A DNA stretch of 5,251 bases, taken from NCBI GenBank assembly GCA_024709705.1, contig JANJWE010000168.1, positions 1 to 5,251 on the forward strand, given 5' to 3'. The notes under the pieces were generated by a model. That model searched no databases and was not told the DNA's origin. It saw only the letters and a program-made list of their open reading frames with translations. The DNA comes from Flavobacterium sp. Lineage in GTDB: Bacteria; Bacteroidota; Bacteroidia; Flavobacteriales; Flavobacteriaceae. Of this stretch, positions 1-5,251 are shown piece by piece. The position numbers were made by a program, and so were the translations under genes. Within the stretch, counting starts at the first letter, position 1. Each line of letters opens with the position of its first letter.

Positions 1-167
1 GAGGAACAGACGGTTGCCAATTGTCTTACAAAGGTTTACCCTGTCCCAATATATTTGCCGGCGGTCATAATTTTCATGGGAAGTATGAATATGTACCGGT
101 AGAAAGTATGCAAAAAGCAGTTGAGGTAATTGTAAAAATTACTGAATTAACTGCCGAAACCAAGTAA
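1..167 (+). CDS. pepT: Peptidase T (tripeptide aminopeptidase), 3' end only
   Basis: C-terminal 54 residues of a cytoplasmic zinc aminopeptidase of the M20 family that removes the N-terminal residue from tripeptides. The reading frame begins at base 3 and ends at TAA 165-167; the rest of the gene lies upstream of the window. The fragment reads [16 protein letters not shown], then [15 protein letters not shown], and ends in a helix with ITELTAETK. This matches the end of Escherichia coli PepT (GTDGAQLSFMGLPCPN ... GGYNYHGKHEFV ... IAELTAQRK) as I recall it. The His of NFHGK is followed by 29 residues, the same as after zinc ligand His379 in the E. coli enzyme, so the C-terminus is intact and standard in length. 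A strong terminator follows 17 bp after the stop, so this gene ends its transcription unit. The family assignment is secure; only the fragment length limits it. Confidence 0.93.
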   Translation, partial: GTDGCQLSYKGLPCPNIFAGGHNFHGKYEYVPVESMQKAVEVIVKITELTAETK

Positions 168-184
168 AAATATAATCCCATTTT

Positions 185-231
185 AACCACTGAGTACAGA
201 TTTTCAATAATTATCTCGGTGGTTTTTTTTT
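185..231 (+). terminator. Intrinsic terminator of pepT
   Basis: The arm AACCACTGAG (185-194) pairs with CTCGGTGGTT (215-224) over 10 bp with one G-U wobble, around a 20-nt loop. A run of nine T (223-231) overlaps the end of the stem. It lies 17 bp after the pepT stop codon on the same strand, as expected for a rho-independent terminator. It separates pepT transcription from the gene starting at 278. Confidence 0.9.
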
Positions 232-244
232 ATAATTACCCCCA

Positions 245-271
245 ATTTTATAAATTGCCCCATTATAAAAT
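245..271. repeat. AT-only inverted repeat before the YdeI-type gene
   Basis: ATTTTATAA (245-253) and TTATAAAAT (263-271) are perfect 9-bp inverted repeats around a 9-nt centre containing CCCC. The right arm ends 6 bp before the ATG at 278. A second, overlapping dyad, CAATTT-TAT-AAATTG (243-257), shares the left arm. Stems made only of A/T are weak as RNA hairpins, so an operator or promoter-associated dyad is the more plausible role, but chance in AT-rich DNA is a real alternative. No clear TAnnTTTG promoter element was found in 232-277. Confidence 0.35.
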
Positions 272-277
272 CAACAA

Positions 278-856
278 ATGCAAGACCAAAAAACCCAAAA
301 ACGCAACGAAAAGTGGCAAGATGAACTTGAAATTTTAAAATCGATTCTCCTTAAAACAGAATTGGAAGAGACCACCAAATGGGGAGGTATTGTTTATACT
401 TGGAACAACAAAAATATTATTGGAATTGGTGGTTTTAAAGACTATTTTACCATTTGGTTTTACAATGGTGTTTTTCTAACTGATGAACAAAAAGTTTTAG
501 TAAATGCGAGTGAAGGCGTAACCAAAGCCTTGAGACAATGGCGTTTTAAATCTAAAGAAGAAATCAATGAGAAATGGGTTTTGCACTATGTAAATCAGGC
601 GATTCAAAACGAAAAAAAGGGAATATCTTTAAAACCTGAAAAAAAAGAAGTAATTCCTTCTGATTTTTTTCTTTCAAAACTTAATGAAGAACCTGAACTG
701 GTTGATAAATTTTCACTTTTTTCACCCTATAAACAAAAAGAATTCATTGAGTATATCGATTCGGCTAAACAAGATAAAACCAAGCACGAACGATTTGAAA
801 AAATAAAACCGATGCTTTTATCAAACATCGGTTTAAATGATAAATATAGAAAATAA
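278..856 (+). CDS. YdeI-type protein (DUF1801 / OmdA-like)
   Basis: A 192-residue soluble protein with no signal peptide or membrane segment. Residues about 18-100 resemble the DUF1801 (YdhG-like) fold, with the motif ETTKWGGIVYTW (31-42), the core strand FTIWFYNGVFL (57-67) and RQWRF (86-90). Residues about 126-181 resemble the YdeI/OmpD-associated (OmdA) domain, with the typical FSPYKQKEFIEYIDSAKQ (148-165) followed by a basic helix. Bacillus subtilis YdeI and many Bacteroidota proteins share this two-part layout and usual length of about 190-200 residues. The biochemical role is not established; the OmdA domain has been linked to bacteriocin tolerance, but that should not be transferred here. 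The ATG at 278 is preceded by A-rich DNA without a Shine-Dalgarno, normal for Bacteroidota. It has no co-directional partner downstream: its TAA (854-856) directly abuts the stop codon of the convergent yajC, and its 3' coding end contains a hairpin that suits the opposite strand. Confidence 0.82.
   Translation: MQDQKTQKRNEKWQDELEILKSILLKTELEETTKWGGIVYTWNNKNIIGIGGFKDYFTIWFYNGVFLTDEQKVLVNASEGVTKALRQWRFKSKEEINEKWVLHYVNQAIQNEKKGISLKPEKKEVIPSDFFLSKLNEEPELVDKFSLFSPYKQKEFIEYIDSAKQDKTKHERFEKIKPMLLSNIGLNDKYRK
797..834 (-). terminator. Intrinsic terminator of the nusB-yajC cluster, inside the convergent gene
   Basis: Perfect 9-bp inverted repeat AAACCGATG (806-814) / CATCGGTTT (826-834) with an 11-nt loop. 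Read on the minus strand, the hairpin is followed at once by a T-rich tract, TTTTATTTTTTC (808 down to 797), so it has the form of a rho-independent terminator for transcripts coming from yajC, 22 bp beyond the yajC stop. On the plus strand only TTT follows the hairpin, so it is a poor terminator in that direction. It lies wholly within the last 60 bp of the YdeI-type coding sequence. Confidence 0.72.
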
Positions 857-1123
857 TTATTTTTTCTCAACCAATTTGGCACTCATATCCATTGAGATAG
901 CAGAGCGTTCCATTTTTAGTTTTCCGGCCATAGTTTCGATTACTACAGTTCCTTCAGACAATTCAGCAATTTTGCCGTGAAGTCCGCTTTTCGTAATAAT
1001 TCTATCACCTACTTTTAAATTGTTTTCAAATTCTTTTTCTTGTTTAGCTCTTTTTTGTTGTGGTCTGATCATAAAGAAATAGATAACCACAAACATTAAT
1101 AAGAACGGAAGTAATTGTTGCAT
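857..1123 (-). CDS. yajC: Preprotein translocase subunit YajC
   Basis: An 88-residue single-span inner-membrane protein, accessory to the Sec translocon (SecDF-YajC) in protein export and membrane insertion. Residues 4-19 form one hydrophobic segment (LLPFLLMFVVIYFFMI), followed directly by the family signature RPQQKRAKQ (20-28), whose positive charges place the C-terminal part in the cytoplasm. The soluble domain has LKVGDRIITKSGLHGKI (36-52) and the strand pattern VVIETMAGKLKMERSAI (60-76), both typical of YajC. It is slightly shorter than the E. coli protein (110 residues), as is common in Bacteroidota. The ATG lies 10 bp after the stop of the DUF1573 lipoprotein gene, so it is very probably translated from the same mRNA as nusB. 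Its stop codon abuts that of the convergent gene with no spacer. secD/secF are not in the window. Confidence 0.95.
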   Translation of the reverse strand: MQQLLPFLLMFVVIYFFMIRPQQKRAKQEKEFENNLKVGDRIITKSGLHGKIAELSEGTVVIETMAGKLKMERSAISMDMSAKLVEKK

Positions 1124-1133
1124 AATTTGGTAT

Positions 1134-1676
1134 TTATTGAGTTACAGGTGCTACTTCAGGGGCGGGTTGTGCTTTTGGAGTAACATTAGCTTTAATGGTT
1201 AAAGTTTCGGTTCCGGTTGCAGTGTTCGCCGTAATGGTAACCGTTTTTTGTTGCATACCCGGTTTGCCGTTGCTATCAAAAGAAACTTTCATTTTTCCTG
1301 ATTTTCCGGGTTTGATAGGCTCCTTAGGAAATTCTGGAACAGTACACCCACAAGAACCGGCAGCATTAGCAATTAACAAATCGGCTTCACCATTGTTGGT
1401 AAAAGTAAAAGTAGTTTCTACTTTTTCGCCTTCTTTAATGGTCCCAAAATCGTGTTCTTTTTTGGAGAACGAAATTGTTGGGTATTTTCCGTCTTTAACC
1501 GGAGGTGTTGTGGTAATGTTGGATACCGAACCATTAGATTGAGCATTCGTTTCGGTACCACTGTAATCTTTTAAAGTAATGTCTTTGCTGTTTGGATCAA
1601 CTTTTGACAAAGCTTCTTCGTTTTTGCAGGCCCAAACAAAAGTGGCTGCACATAAAATTAAAACAAGTTTTTTCAT
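1134..1676 (-). CDS. DUF1573 domain lipoprotein
   Basis: A 180-residue predicted lipoprotein. Residues 1-16 are a short signal peptide (two Lys, hydrophobic core, VWA) ending before Cys17, the likely lipidated residue of a type II signal peptidase site. The sequence after it, CKNEEA, has acidic residues at +3 and +4, loosely like lipoprotein surface-export signals of Bacteroidota, so surface exposure is possible but unproven. Residues about 22-64 are a Ser/Thr/Asn-rich linker. Residues about 68-165 are the DUF1573 domain, an immunoglobulin-like (ASPM/SPD-2/hydin-type) beta-sandwich, with HDFGTIKEG (75-83), FTFTNNGEADLLI (90-102), the hallmark SCGCTVPEFP (108-117) and PIKPGKSGKMKVSFDS (120-135). 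The tail (167-180) is Pro/Ala-rich. The molecular role of the family is unknown. The gene sits 18 bp after nusB and 10 bp before yajC, consistent with one operon. Confidence 0.88.
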   Translation of the reverse strand: MKKLVLILCAATFVWACKNEEALSKVDPNSKDITLKDYSGTETNAQSNGSVSNITTTPPVKDGKYPTISFSKKEHDFGTIKEGEKVETTFTFTNNGEADLLIANAAGSCGCTVPEFPKEPIKPGKSGKMKVSFDSNGKPGMQQKTVTITANTATGTETLTIKANVTPKAQPAPEVAPVTQ

Positions 1677-1694
1677 CGTTTTTTCAATTTTAAA

Positions 1695-2633
1695 TTACAT
1701 TAAACCGCGACCGGTTTTTTTGAGTTTATCTGTTTTTTGAAATTCTTTGACTAAATTATCTAAAATTCCGTTGATAAAAATACTACTTTTTGGTGTAGCA
1801 TATTCCTTGGCAATCTCTAAATATTCGTTAATAGTAACTTTAACCGGAATGGAAGGAAATTTGAGAAATTCACATATGGCCAATTTAAGCATAATGGTAT
1901 CAACTTCAGAGATACGATCCGGATCCCAATTGGGTGTTCTATCAATGTACTCTTTGGCCAAATCGTTTTCATTTAAAACTGTTTTTCTAAATAAATCACG
2001 GGCAAAATCCTGATCTTCTTCATCTTTAAACAAGGGCAAAATCTCAAAAGGATTCTTTTCATCCAAAGTTTTAAACTGCTTCATCAAAGCGGTGTTCACC
2101 AATGGAATATCATCTACCCAAGTAAGTTTAAAATCTTCTAAATAATCGTATAATTTCTCATTGGGTGCAATGACTTCAGAAAATAATTGCATGATGAATT
2201 CTTTATCTTCTTCAAAAGATTTTTGACCGGAAGCCATGTATTTTAAATATAAAGCCGATTTTTTTACATCTTCTAAAAGCAACAAAATGACATCATCGTT
2301 TTGTTGCCAATTGGTTATTTTTCTGGTGGCAACAGCATTATTTAGAGACGTACTTTCATCTAACAGAAGTAAAAAGCGATTTTCAATAAATTTTTTGTTA
2401 GGTTTTAAATCGGCAGCAGTTGCCAAATGTTTCTTAGAAGCTTTATCTAAAAAATCGGCTTCTTTTTGTCTCAATTCTGTTAATGCGGTAAGTACAATTA
2501 AATATAAATCCTGAATGCTGTCCAAACTCGCAAATAAAAAGCGTTCCTCTTTGGCTAGGTCTTCTGAACCGCTTTGGTGCATAGCGTAAATGGTTTGCAA
2601 TACTTTTACCCGAATATGTCTTCTGTTTAACAC
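1695..2633 (-). CDS. nusB: Transcription antitermination factor NusB, long Bacteroidota form
   Basis: NusB binds boxA RNA with NusE (ribosomal protein S10) and supports antitermination of rRNA operons; it acts in the cytoplasm. The start MLNRRHIRVKVLQTIYAMHQ (1-20) is the arginine-rich RNA-binding helix of NusB. The C-terminal part about 210-300 carries the rest of the classical fold: ARDLFRKTVL (211-220), the EVDTIMLKLAICEFL helix (243-257), IPVKVTINEYLEIAKEY (262-278) and FINGILDNLVKEF (286-298). The protein is 312 residues against about 140 in E. coli, because a largely helical stretch of roughly 150-170 residues lies between the first helix and the C-terminal half; this long form is usual in Bacteroidota. 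The start codon is GTG (2633-2631); no in-frame ATG lies just upstream, and the conserved N-terminus begins exactly there. It is first in the cluster with the DUF1573 lipoprotein and yajC genes. Confidence 0.93.
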   Translation of the reverse strand: MLNRRHIRVKVLQTIYAMHQSGSEDLAKEERFLFASLDSIQDLYLIVLTALTELRQKEADFLDKASKKHLATAADLKPNKKFIENRFLLLLDESTSLNNAVATRKITNWQQNDDVILLLLEDVKKSALYLKYMASGQKSFEEDKEFIMQLFSEVIAPNEKLYDYLEDFKLTWVDDIPLVNTALMKQFKTLDEKNPFEILPLFKDEEDQDFARDLFRKTVLNENDLAKEYIDRTPNWDPDRISEVDTIMLKLAICEFLKFPSIPVKVTINEYLEIAKEYATPKSSIFINGILDNLVKEFQKTDKLKKTGRGLM

Positions 2634-2648
2634 TGTATGAGAACTTTT

Positions 2649-2678
2649 AAAATTAATGACGCCTCTGCTGAGGCGTCA
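2649..2678 (-). terminator. Hairpin between the dehydrogenase gene and nusB, probable terminator
   Basis: Perfect 9-bp inverted repeat TGACGCCTC (2657-2665) / GAGGCGTCA (2670-2678) with a 4-nt loop. It is strikingly GC-rich for this AT-rich intergenic region. On the minus strand it lies 30 bp beyond the dehydrogenase stop codon and is followed by ATTAATTTT, a broken U tract, so it is best read as the terminator of the dehydrogenase transcript, perhaps a leaky one. It ends 23 bp before the nusB GTG, so in a read-through transcript it would sit in the nusB 5' leader. Confidence 0.72.
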
Positions 2679-2708
2679 CAAAAATACTATATTTTTAATA
2701 GAAACGAA
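2679..2708 (-). promoter_or_regulatory. Candidate nusB promoter abutting the hairpin
   Basis: On the minus strand TATTTTTG (2686-2679) fits the Bacteroidota -7 consensus TAnnTTTG exactly. An imperfect -33 element, TTCG (2708-2705), lies 18 nt upstream, slightly short of the usual 19-21 nt. Initiation a few bases past the -7 element would fall near 2674, inside the first arm of the hairpin, leaving a leader of about 40 nt before the GTG. The -7 match is real but short, and AT-rich DNA gives such matches by chance, so this is tentative. Confidence 0.4.
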
Positions 2709-3812
2709 TTATTTCGCGTTTTCTTTTTTACGTTGATTGATTCTGTTTTGAGCAATCGTTAAGGCCGCTTGTTGTGTTGTGGTCTTATTTTTTAAAGCAA
2801 AATCAAATATCTCCAAAGTGGTGTTGTATATATTTTCAGTTCTTCGCATCGCTTCCGCTTTGTCGTAGTGCTCTATTTCGGCATAAACATTAATAATACC
2901 ACCGGCATTAATCAAGAAATCGGGAGCATACAATATACCTCGTTCTTGAAGAATTTGTCCGTGTTTATTTTCATCAGCCAATTGGTTATTGGCTGCTCCG
3001 GCAACAATAGCAGCGTTCAATTTGTAAACAGTATCATCATTTAGAGTTGCTCCCAAAGCACAAGGGGCATAGATATCTACATCGGCAGAATACAAATCAG
3101 GACCGTTAAAAATTTTAGCTCCATATCTTGCTCCAATTTCTTCGAGACGATTTTGATTGATATCAGCAATAGTAACCAAAGCTCCTTCTTTGGTTAAGTA
3201 ATCAACCAAAGTTTCACCTACGTGTCCAATACCTTGAACCAAAACTTTCTTACCGGATAAATTGTTAGAACCGTATTTGTATTGAGCGGCTGCTTTCATC
3301 CCCATATACACTCCATATGCAGTTACAGGAGATGGATTTCCAGACCCTCCTCTTGATTCAGAAATACCAGTAACATAAGGAGTTACATCGCGTACGGTAT
3401 CCATGTCTTCGGTTTGCATTCCTACATCTTCAGCGGTAATATATTTACCACTTAAAGAATGAACAAACTCACCAAACTTACGCATTAATTCCGGTGTCTT
3501 TTGAGTTTTGGCGTCTCCAATAATAACCGCTTTACCCCCACCTAAATTCAATCCTGTGATAGCCGATTTAAAAGTCATACCGCGAGATAAACGCAAAACA
3601 TCATTTAAAGCTTCCCACTCATTAGTGTAGTTCCACATACGAGTTCCGCCTAATGCTGGTCCTAAAACTGTGTTATGAATTCCTATTATTGCTTTTAAAC
3701 CTGTATCTTTGTCTTGGCAAAAAACAATTTGCTCGTGATCATCAAAAGATACTTGTCCGAAAACCGGATCCATTTTTTGAAGCTCTTTTGGAGATGTTAC
3801 TTCTGCTATCAT
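2709..3812 (-). CDS. Leucine (branched-chain amino acid) dehydrogenase, Glu/Leu/Phe/Val family
   Basis: A 367-residue cytoplasmic NAD-dependent dehydrogenase that reversibly deaminates leucine, valine or isoleucine to the 2-oxo acid. The N-terminal substrate domain has GPALGGTRMW (51-60), then FKSAITGLNLGGGKAVIIGD (81-100), where Lys82 and Lys94 correspond to the substrate-binding and catalytic lysines (Lys68 and Lys80 of Bacillus leucine dehydrogenase, same spacing), and AEDVG (127-131) with Asp129 matching Asp115. The Rossmann domain has VQGIGHVGE (192-200; GxGxxG), Asp217 in TIADIN, indicating NAD rather than NADP, and AGAANNQL (271-278). Leu54 and Ala127 match small/aliphatic pocket positions of leucine rather than phenylalanine dehydrogenases, so a branched-chain substrate is likely but not certain. 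The start is ATG at 3812 (MIAEVTSPKE); a longer frame to a TTG at 3881 adds only AT-rich, hydrophobic, non-family residues and crosses the promoter. It appears monocistronic, with its own promoter and a terminator hairpin. Confidence 0.9.
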   Translation of the reverse strand: MIAEVTSPKELQKMDPVFGQVSFDDHEQIVFCQDKDTGLKAIIGIHNTVLGPALGGTRMWNYTNEWEALNDVLRLSRGMTFKSAITGLNLGGGKAVIIGDAKTQKTPELMRKFGEFVHSLSGKYITAEDVGMQTEDMDTVRDVTPYVTGISESRGGSGNPSPVTAYGVYMGMKAAAQYKYGSNNLSGKKVLVQGIGHVGETLVDYLTKEGALVTIADINQNRLEEIGARYGAKIFNGPDLYSADVDIYAPCALGATLNDDTVYKLNAAIVAGAANNQLADENKHGQILQERGILYAPDFLINAGGIINVYAEIEHYDKAEAMRRTENIYNTTLEIFDFALKNKTTTQQAALTIAQNRINQRKKENAK

Positions 3813-3860
3813 AGTAATAAAAATTAAAGTAAAAATTATGACTTTGTCAAAAAGACCAAA

Positions 3861-3891
3861 CAAAAGTAGAATAATAATCAAAATAATGCAA
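3861..3891 (-). promoter_or_regulatory. Bacteroidota-type promoter of the dehydrogenase gene
   Basis: On the minus strand TTG (3891-3889), a 20-nt spacer and TACTTTTG (3868-3861) together match the Bacteroidota primary sigma consensus TTG - 19-21 nt - TAnnTTTG. Initiation would be expected near 3856, giving a leader of about 44 nt before the ATG at 3812. Immediately upstream, 3891-3911 is an AT-only stretch with an imperfect 7-bp period (ATTTAAA, TTTTAAA, TTTTAGT), which could act as an UP-like A-tract element. No equally good promoter was found on the plus strand for the divergent ABC exporter: the nearest is TAATTTG at 3911-3917, one base short of consensus. Confidence 0.62.
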
Positions 3892-4015
3892 TTTAAATTT
3901 TAAATTTTAGTAATTTGTTAATAAAAGTCCCATTCTGTTTTACACCTTAAAATAACACTATTCCAATAATTTTAACAGTAAAACAAATCAAGAACAGGCT
4001 AAGCCCCAATTTTTT

Positions 4016-5251
4016 ATGAAAGAACTTCAATATTTAAATAAATATTTCATCAAATACCGGAACCGATTTTTATTAGGTATTTTCATAACTATTGTAGCTC
4101 AAATTTTTTCATTGTTTACGCCAAGATTAGTAAACAAATCTATTAATGTTATTGAGGAGTTTATTAAAAATCCCACCCCTAATTCAGCTGCTTTAAAAAG
4201 TGAATTATGGGTTTATTTGGGTTTGATAGTTGCTGCTTCTTTAATTTCAGGATTTTTAACGTTTTTAATGAGGCAAACCTTAATAGTAATGTCTCGCTAT
4301 GTTGAATTTGATTTGAAAAATGAAATTTTTAAACATTATGAAACCCTTTCTCAAAGTTTTTACAAACAAAACAGAACAGGTGATTTGATGAATCGAATAT
4401 CAGAGGACGTAGGTAAAGTTCGAATGTATGTTGGACCAGCGGTTATGTATACCATCAATACTTTTATTCGATTTGCCGTGGTAATTGTTTACATGTACAC
4501 CGTATCACCAAAACTGACCTTGTATACCTTATTACCGTTGCCAATTCTTTCCTATTGTATTTTTAAACTAAGCACCGAGATTAATAAAAGAAGCACTAAT
4601 TATCAGGAAAACTTATCTCATTTGTCCACTTTTTCGCAAGAATTTTTTTCAGGAATTCGCGTGGTAAAAGCTTATGCATTGGAAGCTAAAAACCAACAAC
4701 AATTTGAAAATTTAGCTCAAGAAAGTAAAGCTAAAAATTTAAGTTTGGCCTATGCCAATGCTCTTTTTGGTCCCTTGATGTTGTTGTTGATTGGATTGAG
4801 TAATTTAATTGTAATTTATTTTGGGGGTCTCATGTATATGGATGGATCTATACCCAATATTGGTACAATTGCCGAATTTATCTTATATGTAAACATGCTC
4901 ACTTGGCCGGTAGCCTCAATTGGATGGGTATCTTCATTAGTTCAAGAAGCCGAGGCTTCTCAAAAAAGAATAAATGAGTTTTTAAAAATTGAACCTGATA
5001 TTCAAAATCAAAATCCCAATTCAAGTACCATTGAGGGAAGCATCCGTTTTGAAAATGTTAGTTTCACCTATGAAGATACAGATATTCAAGCATTACATAA
5101 TATTTCTTTTACCTTAAATAAAGGGGAAACTTTAGCAATATTAGGAAAAACCGGTTCCGGCAAGTCAACTTTATTAGCTTTGTTAAGTAGACTTTATGAA
5201 GTTCAAAAAGGAAAAGTATTAATCGATAATCAAGAAATCAAAAATCTAAAC
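4016..5251 (+). CDS. Half-size ABC exporter (transmembrane plus ATPase domain), 3' truncated by window
   Basis: The first 412 residues of an ABC transporter with fused membrane and ATPase domains (type IV / MsbA-MdlB-like exporter), open to the last base of the window; full-length members are about 580-600 residues. Six hydrophobic segments are visible at about 18-36, 66-86, 141-162, 166-184, 246-272 and 284-305. Exporter motifs include LSQSFYKQNRTGDLMNRIS (111-129) and FSGIRVVKAYALEAKNQQQF (211-230). The ATPase domain starts near 343 with IRFENVSFTYED, Tyr352 being the likely A-loop residue, and Walker A GKTGSGKST is at 377-385 (bases 5144-5170). The signature, Walker B and H-loop would lie beyond the window, so ATPase completeness cannot be judged. 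The substrate is unknown; lipids, drugs or peptides are all possible. ATG 4016 is chosen because it begins a standard short N-terminal helix. It is divergent from the dehydrogenase gene across 203 bp. Confidence 0.92.
   Translation, partial: MKELQYLNKYFIKYRNRFLLGIFITIVAQIFSLFTPRLVNKSINVIEEFIKNPTPNSAALKSELWVYLGLIVAASLISGFLTFLMRQTLIVMSRYVEFDLKNEIFKHYETLSQSFYKQNRTGDLMNRISEDVGKVRMYVGPAVMYTINTFIRFAVVIVYMYTVSPKLTLYTLLPLPILSYCIFKLSTEINKRSTNYQENLSHLSTFSQEFFSGIRVVKAYALEAKNQQQFENLAQESKAKNLSLAYANALFGPLMLLLIGLSNLIVIYFGGLMYMDGSIPNIGTIAEFILYVNMLTWPVASIGWVSSLVQEAEASQKRINEFLKIEPDIQNQNPNSSTIEGSIRFENVSFTYEDTDIQALHNISFTLNKGETLAILGKTGSGKSTLLALLSRLYEVQKGKVLIDNQEIKNLN

Noticed and set aside
278..856. Possible toxin, defence or bacteriocin-immunity role for the YdeI-type gene
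   Set aside because: The OmdA-like domain has a historical bacteriocin-protection label, but the gene has no toxin, immunity or phage-related neighbour here and the family is a widespread housekeeping-like protein.
1195..1542. Open frame of 115 codons on the plus strand, opposite the DUF1573 lipoprotein gene
   Set aside because: It is antisense to a clearly recognisable conserved domain; its Val/Pro-rich product has no recognisable motif and it lacks a promoter element or conserved start context.
1747..2514. Two plus-strand open frames (1747-2013 and 2236-2514) opposite nusB
   Set aside because: Both are shadows of the nusB coding strand; their products show no domain, and nusB is supported over the whole stretch by its family motifs.
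3844..3860. Weak hairpin (TTTGTC / GACCAAA with a bulge) in the dehydrogenase leader
   Set aside because: Only about six base pairs with a bulge and mostly A-T pairs; not enough to claim a riboswitch or attenuator.
3891..3911. Short tandem repeat with 7-bp period in AT-only DNA
   Set aside because: Three imperfect units of A and T are within what low-complexity intergenic DNA gives; it is noted only as a possible A-tract next to the promoter, not as a repeat element.
3911..4015. Promoter for the ABC exporter gene
   Set aside because: The best -7 candidate (TAATTTG at 3911-3917) is one base short of TAnnTTTG and lies about 100 bp from the start; no better match was found, so no promoter was called.

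Overview
The window looks like ordinary chromosome from a member of the Bacteroidota, most likely the family Flavobacteriaceae. The reasons are the AT-rich, A-tract-filled intergenic DNA, the absence of Shine-Dalgarno sequences before the genes, Bacteroidota-type promoter elements (TTG, about 20 nt, TAnnTTTG), an unusually long NusB, and a linked nusB / DUF1573 lipoprotein / yajC cluster. No mobile element, CRISPR array, tRNA or rRNA was seen.

Layout. Positions 1-167 (+) are the 3' end of peptidase T (pepT), closed by a clear intrinsic terminator at 185-231. Positions 278-856 (+) encode a YdeI-type protein (DUF1801-like N-terminus, OmdA-like C-terminus), preceded by an AT-only dyad at 245-271. 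It converges with no gap on the minus-strand cluster nusB (2633-1695), DUF1573 lipoprotein (1676-1134), yajC (1123-857), whose gaps are 18 and 10 bp. The likely terminator of that cluster lies inside the coding sequence of the YdeI-type gene (797-834). Upstream of nusB is a strong hairpin (2657-2678) that probably ends the transcript of the next gene, a leucine/branched-chain amino-acid dehydrogenase (3812-2709, minus). A good promoter for the dehydrogenase is at 3891-3861. A 203-bp divergent intergenic region separates it from a half-size ABC exporter on the plus strand (4016 to the window edge), which is cut off just after Walker A.

How the genes relate. The minus-strand cluster combines a transcription antitermination factor (NusB), a predicted outer-membrane lipoprotein and the Sec accessory subunit YajC, probably on one mRNA. 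The dehydrogenase (amino-acid deamination) and PepT (tripeptide hydrolysis) are separate metabolic functions.

No convincing undescribed system is present. The items worth a second look concern gene ends and starts: a terminator inside a convergent gene, a promoter-like element abutting a terminator hairpin ahead of nusB, a GTG start for nusB, and a dehydrogenase start that must be moved inward from the longest open frame.
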